Part shown: positions 18,489 to 27,800 of the stretch, piece after piece
Layout: every line of letters begins with the position of its first letter
Position numbering within the stretch: the first letter of the stretch is position 1
From: DMER64 sp964600385
Lineage (GTDB): Bacteria > Bacteroidota > Bacteroidia > Bacteroidales > UBA932
Length of the DNA stretch: 64,000 bases
NCBI GenBank assembly: GCA_964600385.1
Contig: CAZRJC010000005.1
Coordinates: 62,001-126,000 of the forward strand
Reading direction: 5' to 3'
Translations under genes and position numbers: made by a program
Notes under the pieces: generated by a model
What the model was told of the DNA's origin: nothing
The model's input: the letters and a program-made list of their open reading frames with translations, nothing else
The model's database searches: none

Positions 18489-19619
18489 TTAATGATAGCA
18501 ATTGTCAACAGGGTTTGCGTAAATTCCCAGGAAAATGGAAGTCAGTGTTTCGTCTTCCACGTCCATCAAACGATAGAGTTGCTGCAGGCGCTCTTCAAGG
18601 AAATGTACGTCTTCTGATGAATACCTGGCAGCATAACGATCTGTGCCATGTAATTTGTCGTGAGCGGCAAAATTGGTTCCGTAGAGTCTGTATCCCGAGT
18701 ATATGCGCTGGTCTACAAGATTGGCGAGGGCTATCAGGAAATCAGTGCTGTTCATGTTGGCGAAAGGAGCCAGATCCTCTTCGGAAACAGCCTTGCACAT
18801 GTGAATATGAACATGTCCTTTGGGTTGCATTATACCGGTGATGATGCTGTGTTCATCTTCTCCGGGCGCTTTGTTGTATTTTTCTCCGTTACGGCTCAGA
18901 TAGACTTCTCTGGCTTTAAAAAGGTCGCACGGCTCCATTTCATAAGATATGGCCACCGGCACAATATGCAGGGCTTTAAAGGAAGAAACGGGGTCTTTGG
19001 GCCCGCTCATGCTGAACATTTTCAACAGGCCTTTATCGGTTAAATCGTTGCCGTCTTTTGTACGTCCGTTACGTTGTGCTATCCATATGGATACACCTTC
19101 TGTCAGCCGGTGCCGTATGTATTCAGAAAGATGTATGGAGTCTTTAAGGAATTTGCGCATGTCTTCGGCCTTTCTTTCCACACGGTACATCTTGTTTGAT
19201 TTACCAAGATCTACAAAAAACTGGTTTTTCATGAGATTACTTCCAAAAGAAATCTCTGCCACCGGAAACCGGTTATCATATATAACCAATTGTTGCAGAA
19301 AGGAATCCAGCACAATGTCCCTGTGGTTTGACACAAAAAGCATTCCTGTATCTTTCAGAAGATTCTCCGTCCCACTGGATGTGAACTGTGTCATGGAGCG
19401 TTTGATGATTTGCTGGATAATAGGGTACATTACCTGTGAATGAAGCTGCGCGGTACTTTTTATGGACCGGATTCCTTCGCGTAAAGCAGAAACCGGTCTT
19501 CCCGGGAAAAGCCATTCAGATACGGCAGTCAGCATGGGGTATTCTGCAATACGCTGCATTGCTGCCGGTATTTCAGAATCGTTATAGGGACGTATATCGT
19601 CAAAGCTGTTATCTGCCAT
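18489..19619 (-). CDS. Glycerolipid-type acyltransferase (PlsC-like, variant motif)
   Basis: A 376-residue acyltransferase. The presumed catalytic block reads SNHRDIVLDS: the His is followed by Asp after five residues instead of the usual four (HX4D), a form I associate with a Bacteroidota subfamily. A second motif, in place of FPEGTRS, reads AQRNGRTKDG. No signal peptide or strong membrane segment is seen, so it is probably a peripheral inner-membrane enzyme. It overlaps the ligase gene by 11 bases. Within the cluster it may attach the polyene acyl chain to a lipid or sugar acceptor, or it may be a housekeeping phospholipid enzyme; the sequence does not decide. Confidence 0.72.
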   Translation of the reverse strand: MADNSFDDIRPYNDSEIPAAMQRIAEYPMLTAVSEWLFPGRPVSALREGIRSIKSTAQLHSQVMYPIIQQIIKRSMTQFTSSGTENLLKDTGMLFVSNHRDIVLDSFLQQLVIYDNRFPVAEISFGSNLMKNQFFVDLGKSNKMYRVERKAEDMRKFLKDSIHLSEYIRHRLTEGVSIWIAQRNGRTKDGNDLTDKGLLKMFSMSGPKDPVSSFKALHIVPVAISYEMEPCDLFKAREVYLSRNGEKYNKAPGEDEHSIITGIMQPKGHVHIHMCKAVSEEDLAPFANMNSTDFLIALANLVDQRIYSGYRLYGTNFAAHDKLHGTDRYAARYSSEDVHFLEERLQQLYRLMDVEDETLTSIFLGIYANPVDNCYH

Positions 19620-20910
19620 GATTTCTTTTATCAGTAAGTTTAACAGGTTTACGCATTGTATCGCGGAAAACGATCCTTTTTAGTTCTTCGAAGGGAACTA
19701 TTTCAATTTCGGGAGCTACCCGGACTTTTGCCCTGAATTTGTCTTTGAGCGCCTTGCAAATATCTTCTTCGGGTTCAGCCGAATTGTTAAGTGAAATCTT
19801 AATAAGGACGTCATCGGTCCCGCAATCGTTGTCAGATAGTTCAATATGATAACACTCAATGTAGGGAACGTTATCCAGGACATCGTATAGTGAAGGAGGA
19901 TAAAGCGTTGTGCCTTTGTATTTTATCATATGGTTTCTTCGGCCGATGAGCGGGCTTATTCTGGCCGACTTCCTGCCGCAGGCACACGGTTCGTAATGAA
20001 AACGGGCCAGGTCTCCGGTGCGGAAACGCAGAAGCGGCATTCCTTCCACTCCAAGGGTCGTTACAACCAGTTCTCCGGCTTCTCCCTCAGGAACCACATT
20101 TCCCTGATCATCAATCAGCTCGCAAATAATGAGTTCGGGGTGATGGTGTCCGCCGCAACCGTATTTGCATTCGCAGAATGAAGTGTTCATTTCAGTAGAT
20201 GCGTAGGTAGAATACAGTTCTATGTTCCATTTTTCTACAATCTGTCTGCCCAGCAGATTCAGCGAGAAATCCTGTTCCCTGAGGTTTTCCCCAATACAGA
20301 TTGCTTTCCTGACACTCGATGAGCGGTAGTCAATACCGTTTTCTTCTGCATATTTAATTATTTTCAGAATGAAAGAAGGAACACATACAATAGCATCGGG
20401 TTTAATCCTGTTTATGGTATCCCACTGTAACTCTGGTATCCCGTTGCCAACACGGATGATTCCGGCTCCCAGGCTCCTTATCCCCAGAAAATAAGCCAGA
20501 CCGGCCATAAAACGCTTGTCTATGGTTGTCATCAGCTGAAATACATCTCCCGGCCCGGCCCCGGCACATTCAAAAGATATTTTCTCGTTATAGGCAAGAC
20601 GGTCCAGATCTTTGTCGGTAAGGGCAAAAGTCACAGGATCGCTCAGGGTACCCGAAGTAGTTATATAGTCAATGATTTTATCCCTTGAAACACATAAAAA
20701 ACCGGCATTGTGTGCCTGCAGGTCTTCTTTGGAGGTGAATGGAACCGTTCGCAGATCTTCAAGGGTTTTTATCTTTCGGATATCTAAGTTCCGGGAGCGG
20801 AACATGCTCTGGTAGAAAGGTGAACGGGCCGAGAGATATTCAAGTACACCGGCAAGCCGTTCTTCCTGATATTTTTTTATTTCTTTGAGTGAACGGTATT
20901 CAATTTCCAT
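19609..20910 (-). CDS. PaaK-like adenylate-forming ligase
   Basis: A 433-residue adenylate-forming protein related to PaaK but clearly different from the paaK gene downstream. The ATP-binding loop reads TTSGTLSDPVTFALT, the acceptor-site segment YSTYASTEM replaces YGLSE, and a C-terminal region with RTGDL and IGRRNHMIKYKGTTLYP is present. The open frame starts with TTG at 20916; the ATG at 20910 is preferred. In an aryl polyene pathway an adenylating enzyme is needed to load 4-coumarate on an ACP, and this is the best candidate in the cluster. That assignment is inference; CoA as acceptor is equally possible. Confidence 0.75.
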   Translation of the reverse strand: MEIEYRSLKEIKKYQEERLAGVLEYLSARSPFYQSMFRSRNLDIRKIKTLEDLRTVPFTSKEDLQAHNAGFLCVSRDKIIDYITTSGTLSDPVTFALTDKDLDRLAYNEKISFECAGAGPGDVFQLMTTIDKRFMAGLAYFLGIRSLGAGIIRVGNGIPELQWDTINRIKPDAIVCVPSFILKIIKYAEENGIDYRSSSVRKAICIGENLREQDFSLNLLGRQIVEKWNIELYSTYASTEMNTSFCECKYGCGGHHHPELIICELIDDQGNVVPEGEAGELVVTTLGVEGMPLLRFRTGDLARFHYEPCACGRKSARISPLIGRRNHMIKYKGTTLYPPSLYDVLDNVPYIECYHIELSDNDCGTDDVLIKISLNNSAEPEEDICKALKDKFRAKVRVAPEIEIVPFEELKRIVFRDTMRKPVKLTDKRNHGR

Positions 20911-21769
20911 CTTCAAAGATACTTTTTTTTGAGCTAAATTGAGTATCCATCCAGCTAAAAAAAATGTCTATCCAGGTTGTGGCAAATTCCGTTTTATTGC
21001 CGCTGTATCCAAAGCCGTGTCCTCCTTCCTCATAAAGAGCAAAGAGATGGGGAACACCGCACTCATCCAGTGCCTTGTTGTACCGTATACTGTTCTCGCA
21101 GTTCACCACGGGGTCGTCTTCACAGGCAAGCAGGAAAACGGGTGGCATATCTTTACGAACATTGTCTTCCAGTGAGAGTCGGAGTGCCAGAGAATCGGGA
21201 TATTTTTTACCCATAAGGTTGTTTCTCGAACGTATGTGTGCTATTTCGTCATGCATGGACACCACGGGATAGATCATGGCTACAAAGGCAGGTTTGAGCG
21301 GTACAGCGGGCTGAATACCGTACTCTTCCATCAGGTTTGTATCAAAATAAGTTCCCATCCATCCCGCCAGATGTCCTCCGGCAGAAAAGCCCATGACTCC
21401 TGTAGCGCCCTGCTCAATACCTAATTGTAGTGCGTTTTCGTTCGCGTATTGCATGGCCCTTTGAATATCCTGCATCATGGACGGGTATTTATATCCATAA
21501 GACCCTGTACTGTAACGAAGTACAAATGCGGTATATCCTTCCTGAATCATCCTGCGTGCAACCTGGTGACCTTCGTGCCTGATACCCAGATGATGATAGC
21601 TACCGCCCGGGCATATGATAACCCCCATACCGTTTGACTTGCCTTCATCTGGTTTATACACCCACATTCTTACCCGGGTATCCTTAATGCCTTTCCAGGG
21701 AGTAATGACTTCCTGGGCATAAGAGATTAGTTGAAAGAAGAGAAAAGCTACAAGTAAATAAGATCGCAT
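20900..21769 (-). CDS. Secreted alpha/beta-hydrolase (esterase-like)
   Basis: A 289-residue alpha/beta hydrolase of the BD-FAE/dienelactone-hydrolase type. The nucleophile elbow is GFSAGG (Ser129). The oxyanion segment reads CPGGSYHH, a candidate acid lies in CEDDPVV and the His in EGGHGFGY. A signal peptide ends near SYAQ, so the enzyme acts in the periplasm or outside. Homologues include acetylxylan esterases. In this locus it could remove or exchange an ester group on the exported pigment, but a carbohydrate esterase is as likely. It overlaps the genes on both sides (22 and 11 bases), so it is firmly part of the operon. Confidence 0.8.
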   Translation of the reverse strand: MRSYLLVAFLFFQLISYAQEVITPWKGIKDTRVRMWVYKPDEGKSNGMGVIICPGGSYHHLGIRHEGHQVARRMIQEGYTAFVLRYSTGSYGYKYPSMMQDIQRAMQYANENALQLGIEQGATGVMGFSAGGHLAGWMGTYFDTNLMEEYGIQPAVPLKPAFVAMIYPVVSMHDEIAHIRSRNNLMGKKYPDSLALRLSLEDNVRKDMPPVFLLACEDDPVVNCENSIRYNKALDECGVPHLFALYEEGGHGFGYSGNKTEFATTWIDIFFSWMDTQFSSKKSIFEDGN

Positions 21770-22122
21770 ATTTCCTTATCTGTCATTTTTTTATAGGAAG
21801 GATCTGTTAGTTTGCCGTCCTTCTCCTTAAATTGTACAAAAAAATATTCTTCATTATAAAATGATAACTTGGACCTGGTATCGGGATTGCATTCCACGTA
21901 TATGACACGGTTCAGGTCCAGTCCCTTGGCGTCGCAGATCTGCAACAGCAGTGAACTCCCGGCATAGGTGACCGAGGTTCCGGGGTTATCCTGGTATAAT
22001 TCGGTAACCACAACAATATCTTTATCGGCTCTTCGCACAATCTTCAATCCGCAAGTGGAAGGCATGTCCCATTGACCCCTGAAATCAAATTTTTCGTCGT
22101 AATACTTTTCGGGCACTCTCAT
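21748..22122 (-). CDS. Unrecognised 124-residue protein
   Basis: I do not recognise this family. It is a small, probably cytoplasmic protein without signal peptide or membrane segment and with mixed alpha/beta character. It has a central CDAKGLDLNRVIYVECNPDT stretch, an aromatic YNEEYFFVQF strand and a charged C-terminal helix ending KEICDLIYL. It lies 3 bases after the radical SAM gene and overlaps the hydrolase gene by 22 bases, so it is translated as part of the cluster. The pairing with a cobalamin-binding radical SAM enzyme suggests an accessory or substrate-presenting partner, without direct evidence. Confidence 0.6.
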   Translation of the reverse strand: MRVPEKYYDEKFDFRGQWDMPSTCGLKIVRRADKDIVVVTELYQDNPGTSVTYAGSSLLLQICDAKGLDLNRVIYVECNPDTRSKLSFYNEEYFFVQFKEKDGKLTDPSYKKMTDKEICDLIYL

Positions 22123-22125
22123 AGT

Positions 22126-23415
22126 TTATCTTCCTATATTTCTAACTACATCCTTTCCAAAGGATTTGTTTATAAGTTTACGATCCCTTGGGACCCATGT
22201 ACCGTCTTCCATTTCCCGCATCATGACTTTAATGAAAAGCCGGGTCATTTTTTCTTCCTGGGATTCATCCTTATAGAATGTATTCCAGGCGTAATCGTAA
22301 AGTTCCTGCAGTTTTTCAGGAGTCATGTGAGCCGGTTGATATACCACCTGTCCGGCATTATAATGGTCCCAGTCGTGATCGAAAATCCTTCCCTGACGCA
22401 TCAGGTCGTCGTATGCTTTTGTATGCGGGAAAGGACTCAGAACGGTGAATTCGGCAAGGTCCAGGTCAATGTCCAACAGAAAATCAATGAGACGCTTAAT
22501 GTCATCTTCGGTCTGATTATCAAGGCCCAGGAGAATAGTTCCTTCCACACCAATGCCGTAGCTGTGGTAACGTTTAATACGTTCCCTGATGTAATCAGAG
22601 GTGTCGTAAACCGCCTGGTAGACATACCAGGCGCCCGATTGGGCCGCAAGATCCAGAATTTTGGGATCATCTTCAATGGTGTGGCTTATCCATTTCTTCT
22701 TCAGGGGAATCATTTCCCTGAAAAGTTGCATCTCCCATTCCTTGTTCTGCGCCAGGGAGTTGTCTACAATAAAAAGACGATTGTTCTCAATGGAGGCTAA
22801 TTCTTCCACTACCTTGTCCATGGGCCTCGGCCTGAATATTCTTCCTCCCAGGTACGATACGGCACAGGGATAACAACTGAACCGGCAACCTCTGGAGGCA
22901 TGGAAAAGGTCTACCATTTGCACGCCTTTATGATTGTAGAGTTCCCTTTTGTACAGATCCCTCCGGGCAGGGCCCACCAGTTCAATAGGGGGCAGCTTTC
23001 CCATATAATTATAGACTTTCTTGAGCTCGCCTTTTTCCCAATCCTTCAGTACTTCTTCCATTCGGCCTTCGGACTCGCCAAGAAAGACGGAATCGGCATA
23101 ATTGATTGTATCTTCTGCGTGAAGCATGGTGGCAATGCCGCCAAAAATCACTTTTTTACCCCGTTTGCGAAATTCCGAAGCGATGGCCCAGCCTCGCTTC
23201 ACCTGAGTGGACAACATCATGGAAATGGCTACCAGGTCACATTCTTCTTCAAAATCCAGGGCTTCGACATTTTCATCTGTAAACGATACATCCACATGTT
23301 CCGGTAAAGAGGCTGCAAAAACCACAGGCCCGTGGGGAGGCAGATTGAATGTAGTCTGACCTCTCAGTTTTTCCCAGCGGGGATAAATCAACTTCATCTT
23401 AATAGTCTCTCTCAT
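22126..23415 (-). CDS. Cobalamin-binding-domain radical SAM enzyme
   Basis: A 429-residue class B-type radical SAM protein. The N-terminal half (about 1-130) has the cobalamin-binding Rossmann-like fold, with FGGIATMLHAEDT. The iron-sulfur site is the CxxxCxxC motif GCRFSCYPC (Cys177, 181, 184). Family members carry out methylations at unreactive carbon atoms or ring-forming oxidations. ATG at 23415 gives the tightest spacing, but the internal ATG at 23397 fits the family N-terminus MKLIYPRW better and has a GAGAGAG stretch upstream. It is one of two such enzymes in the cluster. The substrate is unknown; methylation or cyclisation of the aryl head group or polyene is possible. Confidence 0.8.
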   Translation of the reverse strand: MRETIKMKLIYPRWEKLRGQTTFNLPPHGPVVFAASLPEHVDVSFTDENVEALDFEEECDLVAISMMLSTQVKRGWAIASEFRKRGKKVIFGGIATMLHAEDTINYADSVFLGESEGRMEEVLKDWEKGELKKVYNYMGKLPPIELVGPARRDLYKRELYNHKGVQMVDLFHASRGCRFSCYPCAVSYLGGRIFRPRPMDKVVEELASIENNRLFIVDNSLAQNKEWEMQLFREMIPLKKKWISHTIEDDPKILDLAAQSGAWYVYQAVYDTSDYIRERIKRYHSYGIGVEGTILLGLDNQTEDDIKRLIDFLLDIDLDLAEFTVLSPFPHTKAYDDLMRQGRIFDHDWDHYNAGQVVYQPAHMTPEKLQELYDYAWNTFYKDESQEEKMTRLFIKVMMREMEDGTWVPRDRKLINKSFGKDVVRNIGR

Positions 23416-23419
23416 AATA

Positions 23420-24886
23420 TTAGGTGTTTTGTATTTGTTTCAAAAGGGGATCGATACCTGTAATTTCCGCGCATGTCAGTACAGCTCCTATAATTACGCC
23501 CATAATGCCATGAGCGTTGATATTTTGTCCGGCCAGGTACAGATTGGGAACTTTAGTACGCTGTATAATCGAGTTGCTTCTCATGTCGTTCTTGTCTCGC
23601 ATTATACCAAACATGGATCCCTGCGGCGTTCCGGTATAATGGTTATAGGTCAGGGGAGTGGAAGTCCAGTAATTCTCAATATTGCATAACGTTCCCGGAA
23701 ATTGTTTTTCAAGAGCAGACAGCAGTTTCTCTGCCCGGAAAGTCTTGAAATCTTCGTATTCCTGCCCACGGTTACCGCAGGGCAGATCTTTCCATTTTTC
23801 CACTTCTTCCCAACGCATGTTCTCATATAAAATGGCACCGTGAGCCATCTGCTGGTCTTTTTCCCTGCACAGGTGCATATAAAAGAAGTAGGGACTATCC
23901 CAAACCGATTGACCGGGATAATGGAAAAAATTATAATTCATGTATGGAACGGTAAGTTCACTGAATTTTATATAAACAGTGAAGTTGGAATCGGTCTGCG
24001 GAATACTTAGTATACGTTTCCGGTAACTCTTGCGAATAAGCGGTGTATCCAGCATATCCATAAGACGGGCGGGATGTATGGTAGAGATAAAATGCAATGC
24101 CGACAGGGTTTCTCCCGAATGCAAAGTAATCCGGCTTGCCCGGTTAAGGTCGCAAATGATCTTTTCCACCCGGGCATCGGTGATGATCTCTCCGCCGGCA
24201 TTACGAATGGAATCGCATAATGAAACGGCAATCCGGTCGCTTCCTCCCACAATCCTGAAAGCGCTCCGGTTATAAAAATCGGCTATGATAGCGTGGTAAT
24301 AAAGCGGTGTGATGTCTTTACGGCCACCGTACAAAGGCATAATGCCGGTCAAAACGTTTCTGAGAACCTGGTTGTCAGTCAGCTCCGTGAGGTAATCATC
24401 CAGGCCGGTGCTCAGCGCGTTTTCGTTGGTATAATAAGGATCTTCAAAGTGATTAAGGGAGTATAGCGGAGAACGTGATGCAATTTCTCCCATGTCGCGT
24501 ATATACTTGCGGATTGAGGCGCTTTCCCTGGGGAAGAAACGGGACATGTTTTCAATGAATGGTTCGTTGCCGTTGGCAAAAGGGTAGCGCTTGCCACCGA
24601 ATGAAATCACATCGTATCCGTTACGGTCCAGTTCATTCAACTGGACACTTTCGTTCAGAGACAGGTATTTGAAGTACCTGTTCAGAACTTCCCCCTCACG
24701 CATGCTTCCAATATAATGCATACCGGTCTCGAACTTCACTCCCTTTCTCTCAAAAGTCTGAAGGCAACCTCCCGGAACCTTGTTTTTTTCCAGAATGATT
24801 ACTTTATAACCATTCTTCGCCAGAATGGCTCCGCAGGTCAGTCCACCCAGTCCGCTGCCTATGATCGCTACATCATAATCATTCAT
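23420..24886 (-). CDS. CrtI-like FAD-dependent oxidoreductase
   Basis: A 488-residue flavoprotein of the phytoene desaturase/retinol saturase group. The N-terminal dinucleotide-binding motif IIGSGLGGLTCG is followed by the LEKNKVPGGCLQTF segment typical of CrtI. The C-terminal NLYLAGQNINAHGIMG block is the usual second FAD contact. Such enzymes desaturate, saturate or isomerise long conjugated chains, which suits a polyene pathway. The canonical aryl polyene set has no CrtI homologue that I know of, so it may be a tailoring step. Its start overlaps the MMPL gene by 8 bases and the radical SAM gene follows after 4 bases. Confidence 0.82.
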   Translation of the reverse strand: MNDYDVAIIGSGLGGLTCGAILAKNGYKVIILEKNKVPGGCLQTFERKGVKFETGMHYIGSMREGEVLNRYFKYLSLNESVQLNELDRNGYDVISFGGKRYPFANGNEPFIENMSRFFPRESASIRKYIRDMGEIASRSPLYSLNHFEDPYYTNENALSTGLDDYLTELTDNQVLRNVLTGIMPLYGGRKDITPLYYHAIIADFYNRSAFRIVGGSDRIAVSLCDSIRNAGGEIITDARVEKIICDLNRASRITLHSGETLSALHFISTIHPARLMDMLDTPLIRKSYRKRILSIPQTDSNFTVYIKFSELTVPYMNYNFFHYPGQSVWDSPYFFYMHLCREKDQQMAHGAILYENMRWEEVEKWKDLPCGNRGQEYEDFKTFRAEKLLSALEKQFPGTLCNIENYWTSTPLTYNHYTGTPQGSMFGIMRDKNDMRSNSIIQRTKVPNLYLAGQNINAHGIMGVIIGAVLTCAEITGIDPLLKQIQNT

Positions 24887-27800
24887 CGTCCTTCATTTTA
24901 TGGGTGAAACAAAGATTATCAGGAACCGATACGCAATGTGAAGCCAGTTCCCTGATTAAAGGATCGGCAATCCAGGCATTGATTTTCAGGTTTTTCCTGA
25001 CCAGCGCTGCCGTAAGAGCAAACTCTCCCTGGTGCCGGTCTTCTATGGTCACCTCGCCGGTCAGCGGAAGACTTTCTGTCATTTCCCTGAAATTCCGATT
25101 ATCGAGCATGACCCTGCGGGCCGAGCGTTCAACGGATCTTCCTTTATAAATGTAATTATGGATCACTTTATGTGCAAAATAGTCAACATCTTCAATTTCA
25201 GCGGCCATCCTGGCATATTCTGCAATATACATTTTTCTTGCCATTCGGCTCTGCTCAGCCAGTGTATTGCTGAAAAGCATGTCTTCGCGTTTGATTACAG
25301 GAAGGATTTCTACGGTCATCCGGCCCTTGCGCAGAAGCAGGTCTTCCTTGGGAAGTACGTGCCCGAAACCGTGCAGTAAAACAGGAGTGATATCAAGTCC
25401 CAGTTCCTGCGCCAGGTGAAATGCCCCTTTATGAAAGCGGAGGATGGAACAATCCCTGGAACGGGTACCTTCGGGAAAAACGGCTACAGAATAGCCTTTC
25501 TCTACCATGGAGCGGATGCGTGTCATCCCGAGATCCAGATTATCTCCCACCGGAAGAAAATCGGCATAACGAATGATCATCCCGTAAAACGGAGAGCGCC
25601 AGATACGTCTGTTGGTGAGAATGATGATTTTCGGATGCAGCATGATAAGCGCCATCAGGTCCAGGTGAGACTGGTGATTCGAAATGATGACCGATGGCTT
25701 TTCAAAGTCAGTTCCGTATTTGTTGATCAAATATGTTTTAACGCCCGGAACACGGAACAGTACAAAGGCAGACATGGCTGCAAGGCGTTTGTGGAACATT
25801 AGTTTGTGTTTATCTGTACGGCCCCCCAGGGTGAGCAGGATAAATCCTGCGAGTGTCAGATAGATCGATCCAAAAATGAAAAACAGGAAGGAGTGAGCAG
25901 AGAAAATGAAATTTTTCAGCGTAAGGGGCTCTTCGCGGTATTTACCTTTCTTGGTAGTGACAAGCCGGTACAGGAAGGGTGGAACGATGTATGTAGTCAC
26001 AACAACCGACAGCATGCCGATTATGGTAACTTCTGCCAGTGAACGCATGGCCGGGTGACGGGCCACAATGAGCGATCCTATGCCGGTAAGCATGATGAGG
26101 GCAGAAAGGGCAACGGTATTCTTATATGTACCCAGCATCTTTTTCCTGTAGGCATACTCGTACATCATGCCTTCGGTCATAAAAATGGTGTAGTCGTCGC
26201 CCATGCCAAAGATAAAGGTTGCCAGGATGATATTGACAATGTTGAATCGCAGGCCTAAGAAGCCCATGATTCCCAGTATCCATATCCAGCTTATGGCAAG
26301 GGGAAGGAAGGAGATGATACTGAGTTCTATCCTGCCGAAGGACAAGGTAAGGAAAAGGAAAACGATAAAACCGCAGATATAGAGTACGTAGTCGAAATCG
26401 GCAGAAAGGGCACCTACCATGATCCTTGTTATGGAACCGGAATCAAATGCAAAGTTGTTCCCCTCCTGTGCGTTCAGCTGCTCTTCCAGGGTGCGTGCCT
26501 CAGTGGGGTTGATGTGCAAAACGCTAAAAACAAGACTCTTGTCTTCGTTGACAGATAAGTAGTTACCCGCCATGTTGCGGATAAGCGGTTCAAAATGATC
26601 GGGGGTACAAACCTGATAATCGGTTTTGATTATGTCTGCAAAGGAATCAAAGGCACCGGGTTTGAATCCCAGCCCGGCAGAAGCAATGTCCAGTTCCCTG
26701 AGGAGCGGTTCCCGTCTCGTTTCCCAAAACGCATTCCATTGTGCGATCCTTTCTTTTTGTTTGTATGACGAGGGAATGAAAGGTCCGATGCCTGAACGTC
26801 TGAACGTATCGGTAACGGGCAGCGATTCTTCGTAATTCCTTAAAGCTTCATCGAGGGTAGGCCCTTCCGAGACGTAATACATGATATGTTGTGAACCCTG
26901 GGTCTGATCCAGCATTTTTCCCATGCGGGTACGCTGATCGGGGGTCATATAGTTTATGGACTGCAGGTTCGAATCGAATTCGGCTCCGGGGCTGAAGAAC
27001 CATAAAACGACGGTGATCAGCAGCACTGCCATAACAACATAACGGTTCCTGTCCGGTGAAGAATGGCTTAGAAGGCCGAATCTGAGTCCCGGTGAGGCGG
27101 TCCTTACCCGTGTGATATGCGGCAGGACAACAAGAACAAAAAGTATGGTGCCCAGGAGCAAAAGCGAGGCAAACAATCCGAAATTCCTCATGGCGGGGGA
27201 GCTGATGAATAAAAGACTCAGGAAAGCTCCTACGGTAGTGATATTGCCGGTTGTAAGCGGCGAAACAATGTCGGTCAGTGTGCCCCGGACCGCGTATCCG
27301 TCCCTTACATGTGAAAGAAAATGAAGCGGATAATTCACGGCTATGCCCATGATGATTGAGCCGGCACCAACGGCAATAAGCGAGAACGAGTCGGTAAGAA
27401 CGCCGGACAAGGAGAAAGCCACGAGCGCACCAAAACCGACCGATGCTCCAATAAGCAGGATGTCCCGCAGATTTCTGAAATACAGGAAAAGAAGCAACAA
27501 AATGACCACCAGAGCTATGGACACCGAGATCATGCTGTCTTTCTTTATTTGTGAGGCATTGGTACGGGCAATATAGGAAGCCCCGAATGGTACGATGGAC
27601 ACCTTGCCTTCGAATGAACATACCGTTTCGGTCACGGCGTTGTCCAGAGCCTCAATGAGCTTTCCGTTACCATCGGTTTCACTCGTCTGGTAAGCAGACT
27701 CTACGGTGACAACCGCCTCTTTTCCATCTTTGGAAAAGATATAATTATCGTACAGTTCAAATTGATCGTTCAGTTTAAAACCCTGAAGTCCGGAGAGAAG

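Noticed and set aside
19609..20910. A second true phenylacetate-CoA ligase
   Set aside because: The adenylation loop and acceptor motifs differ clearly from the downstream PaaK, so I call it only PaaK-like and do not give the symbol.
26848..27621. A 257-residue - strand ORF within the MMPL gene in another frame
   Set aside because: It overlaps the MMPL membrane domain in a shifted frame and has a His/Arg/Cys-rich composition typical of a shadow ORF.
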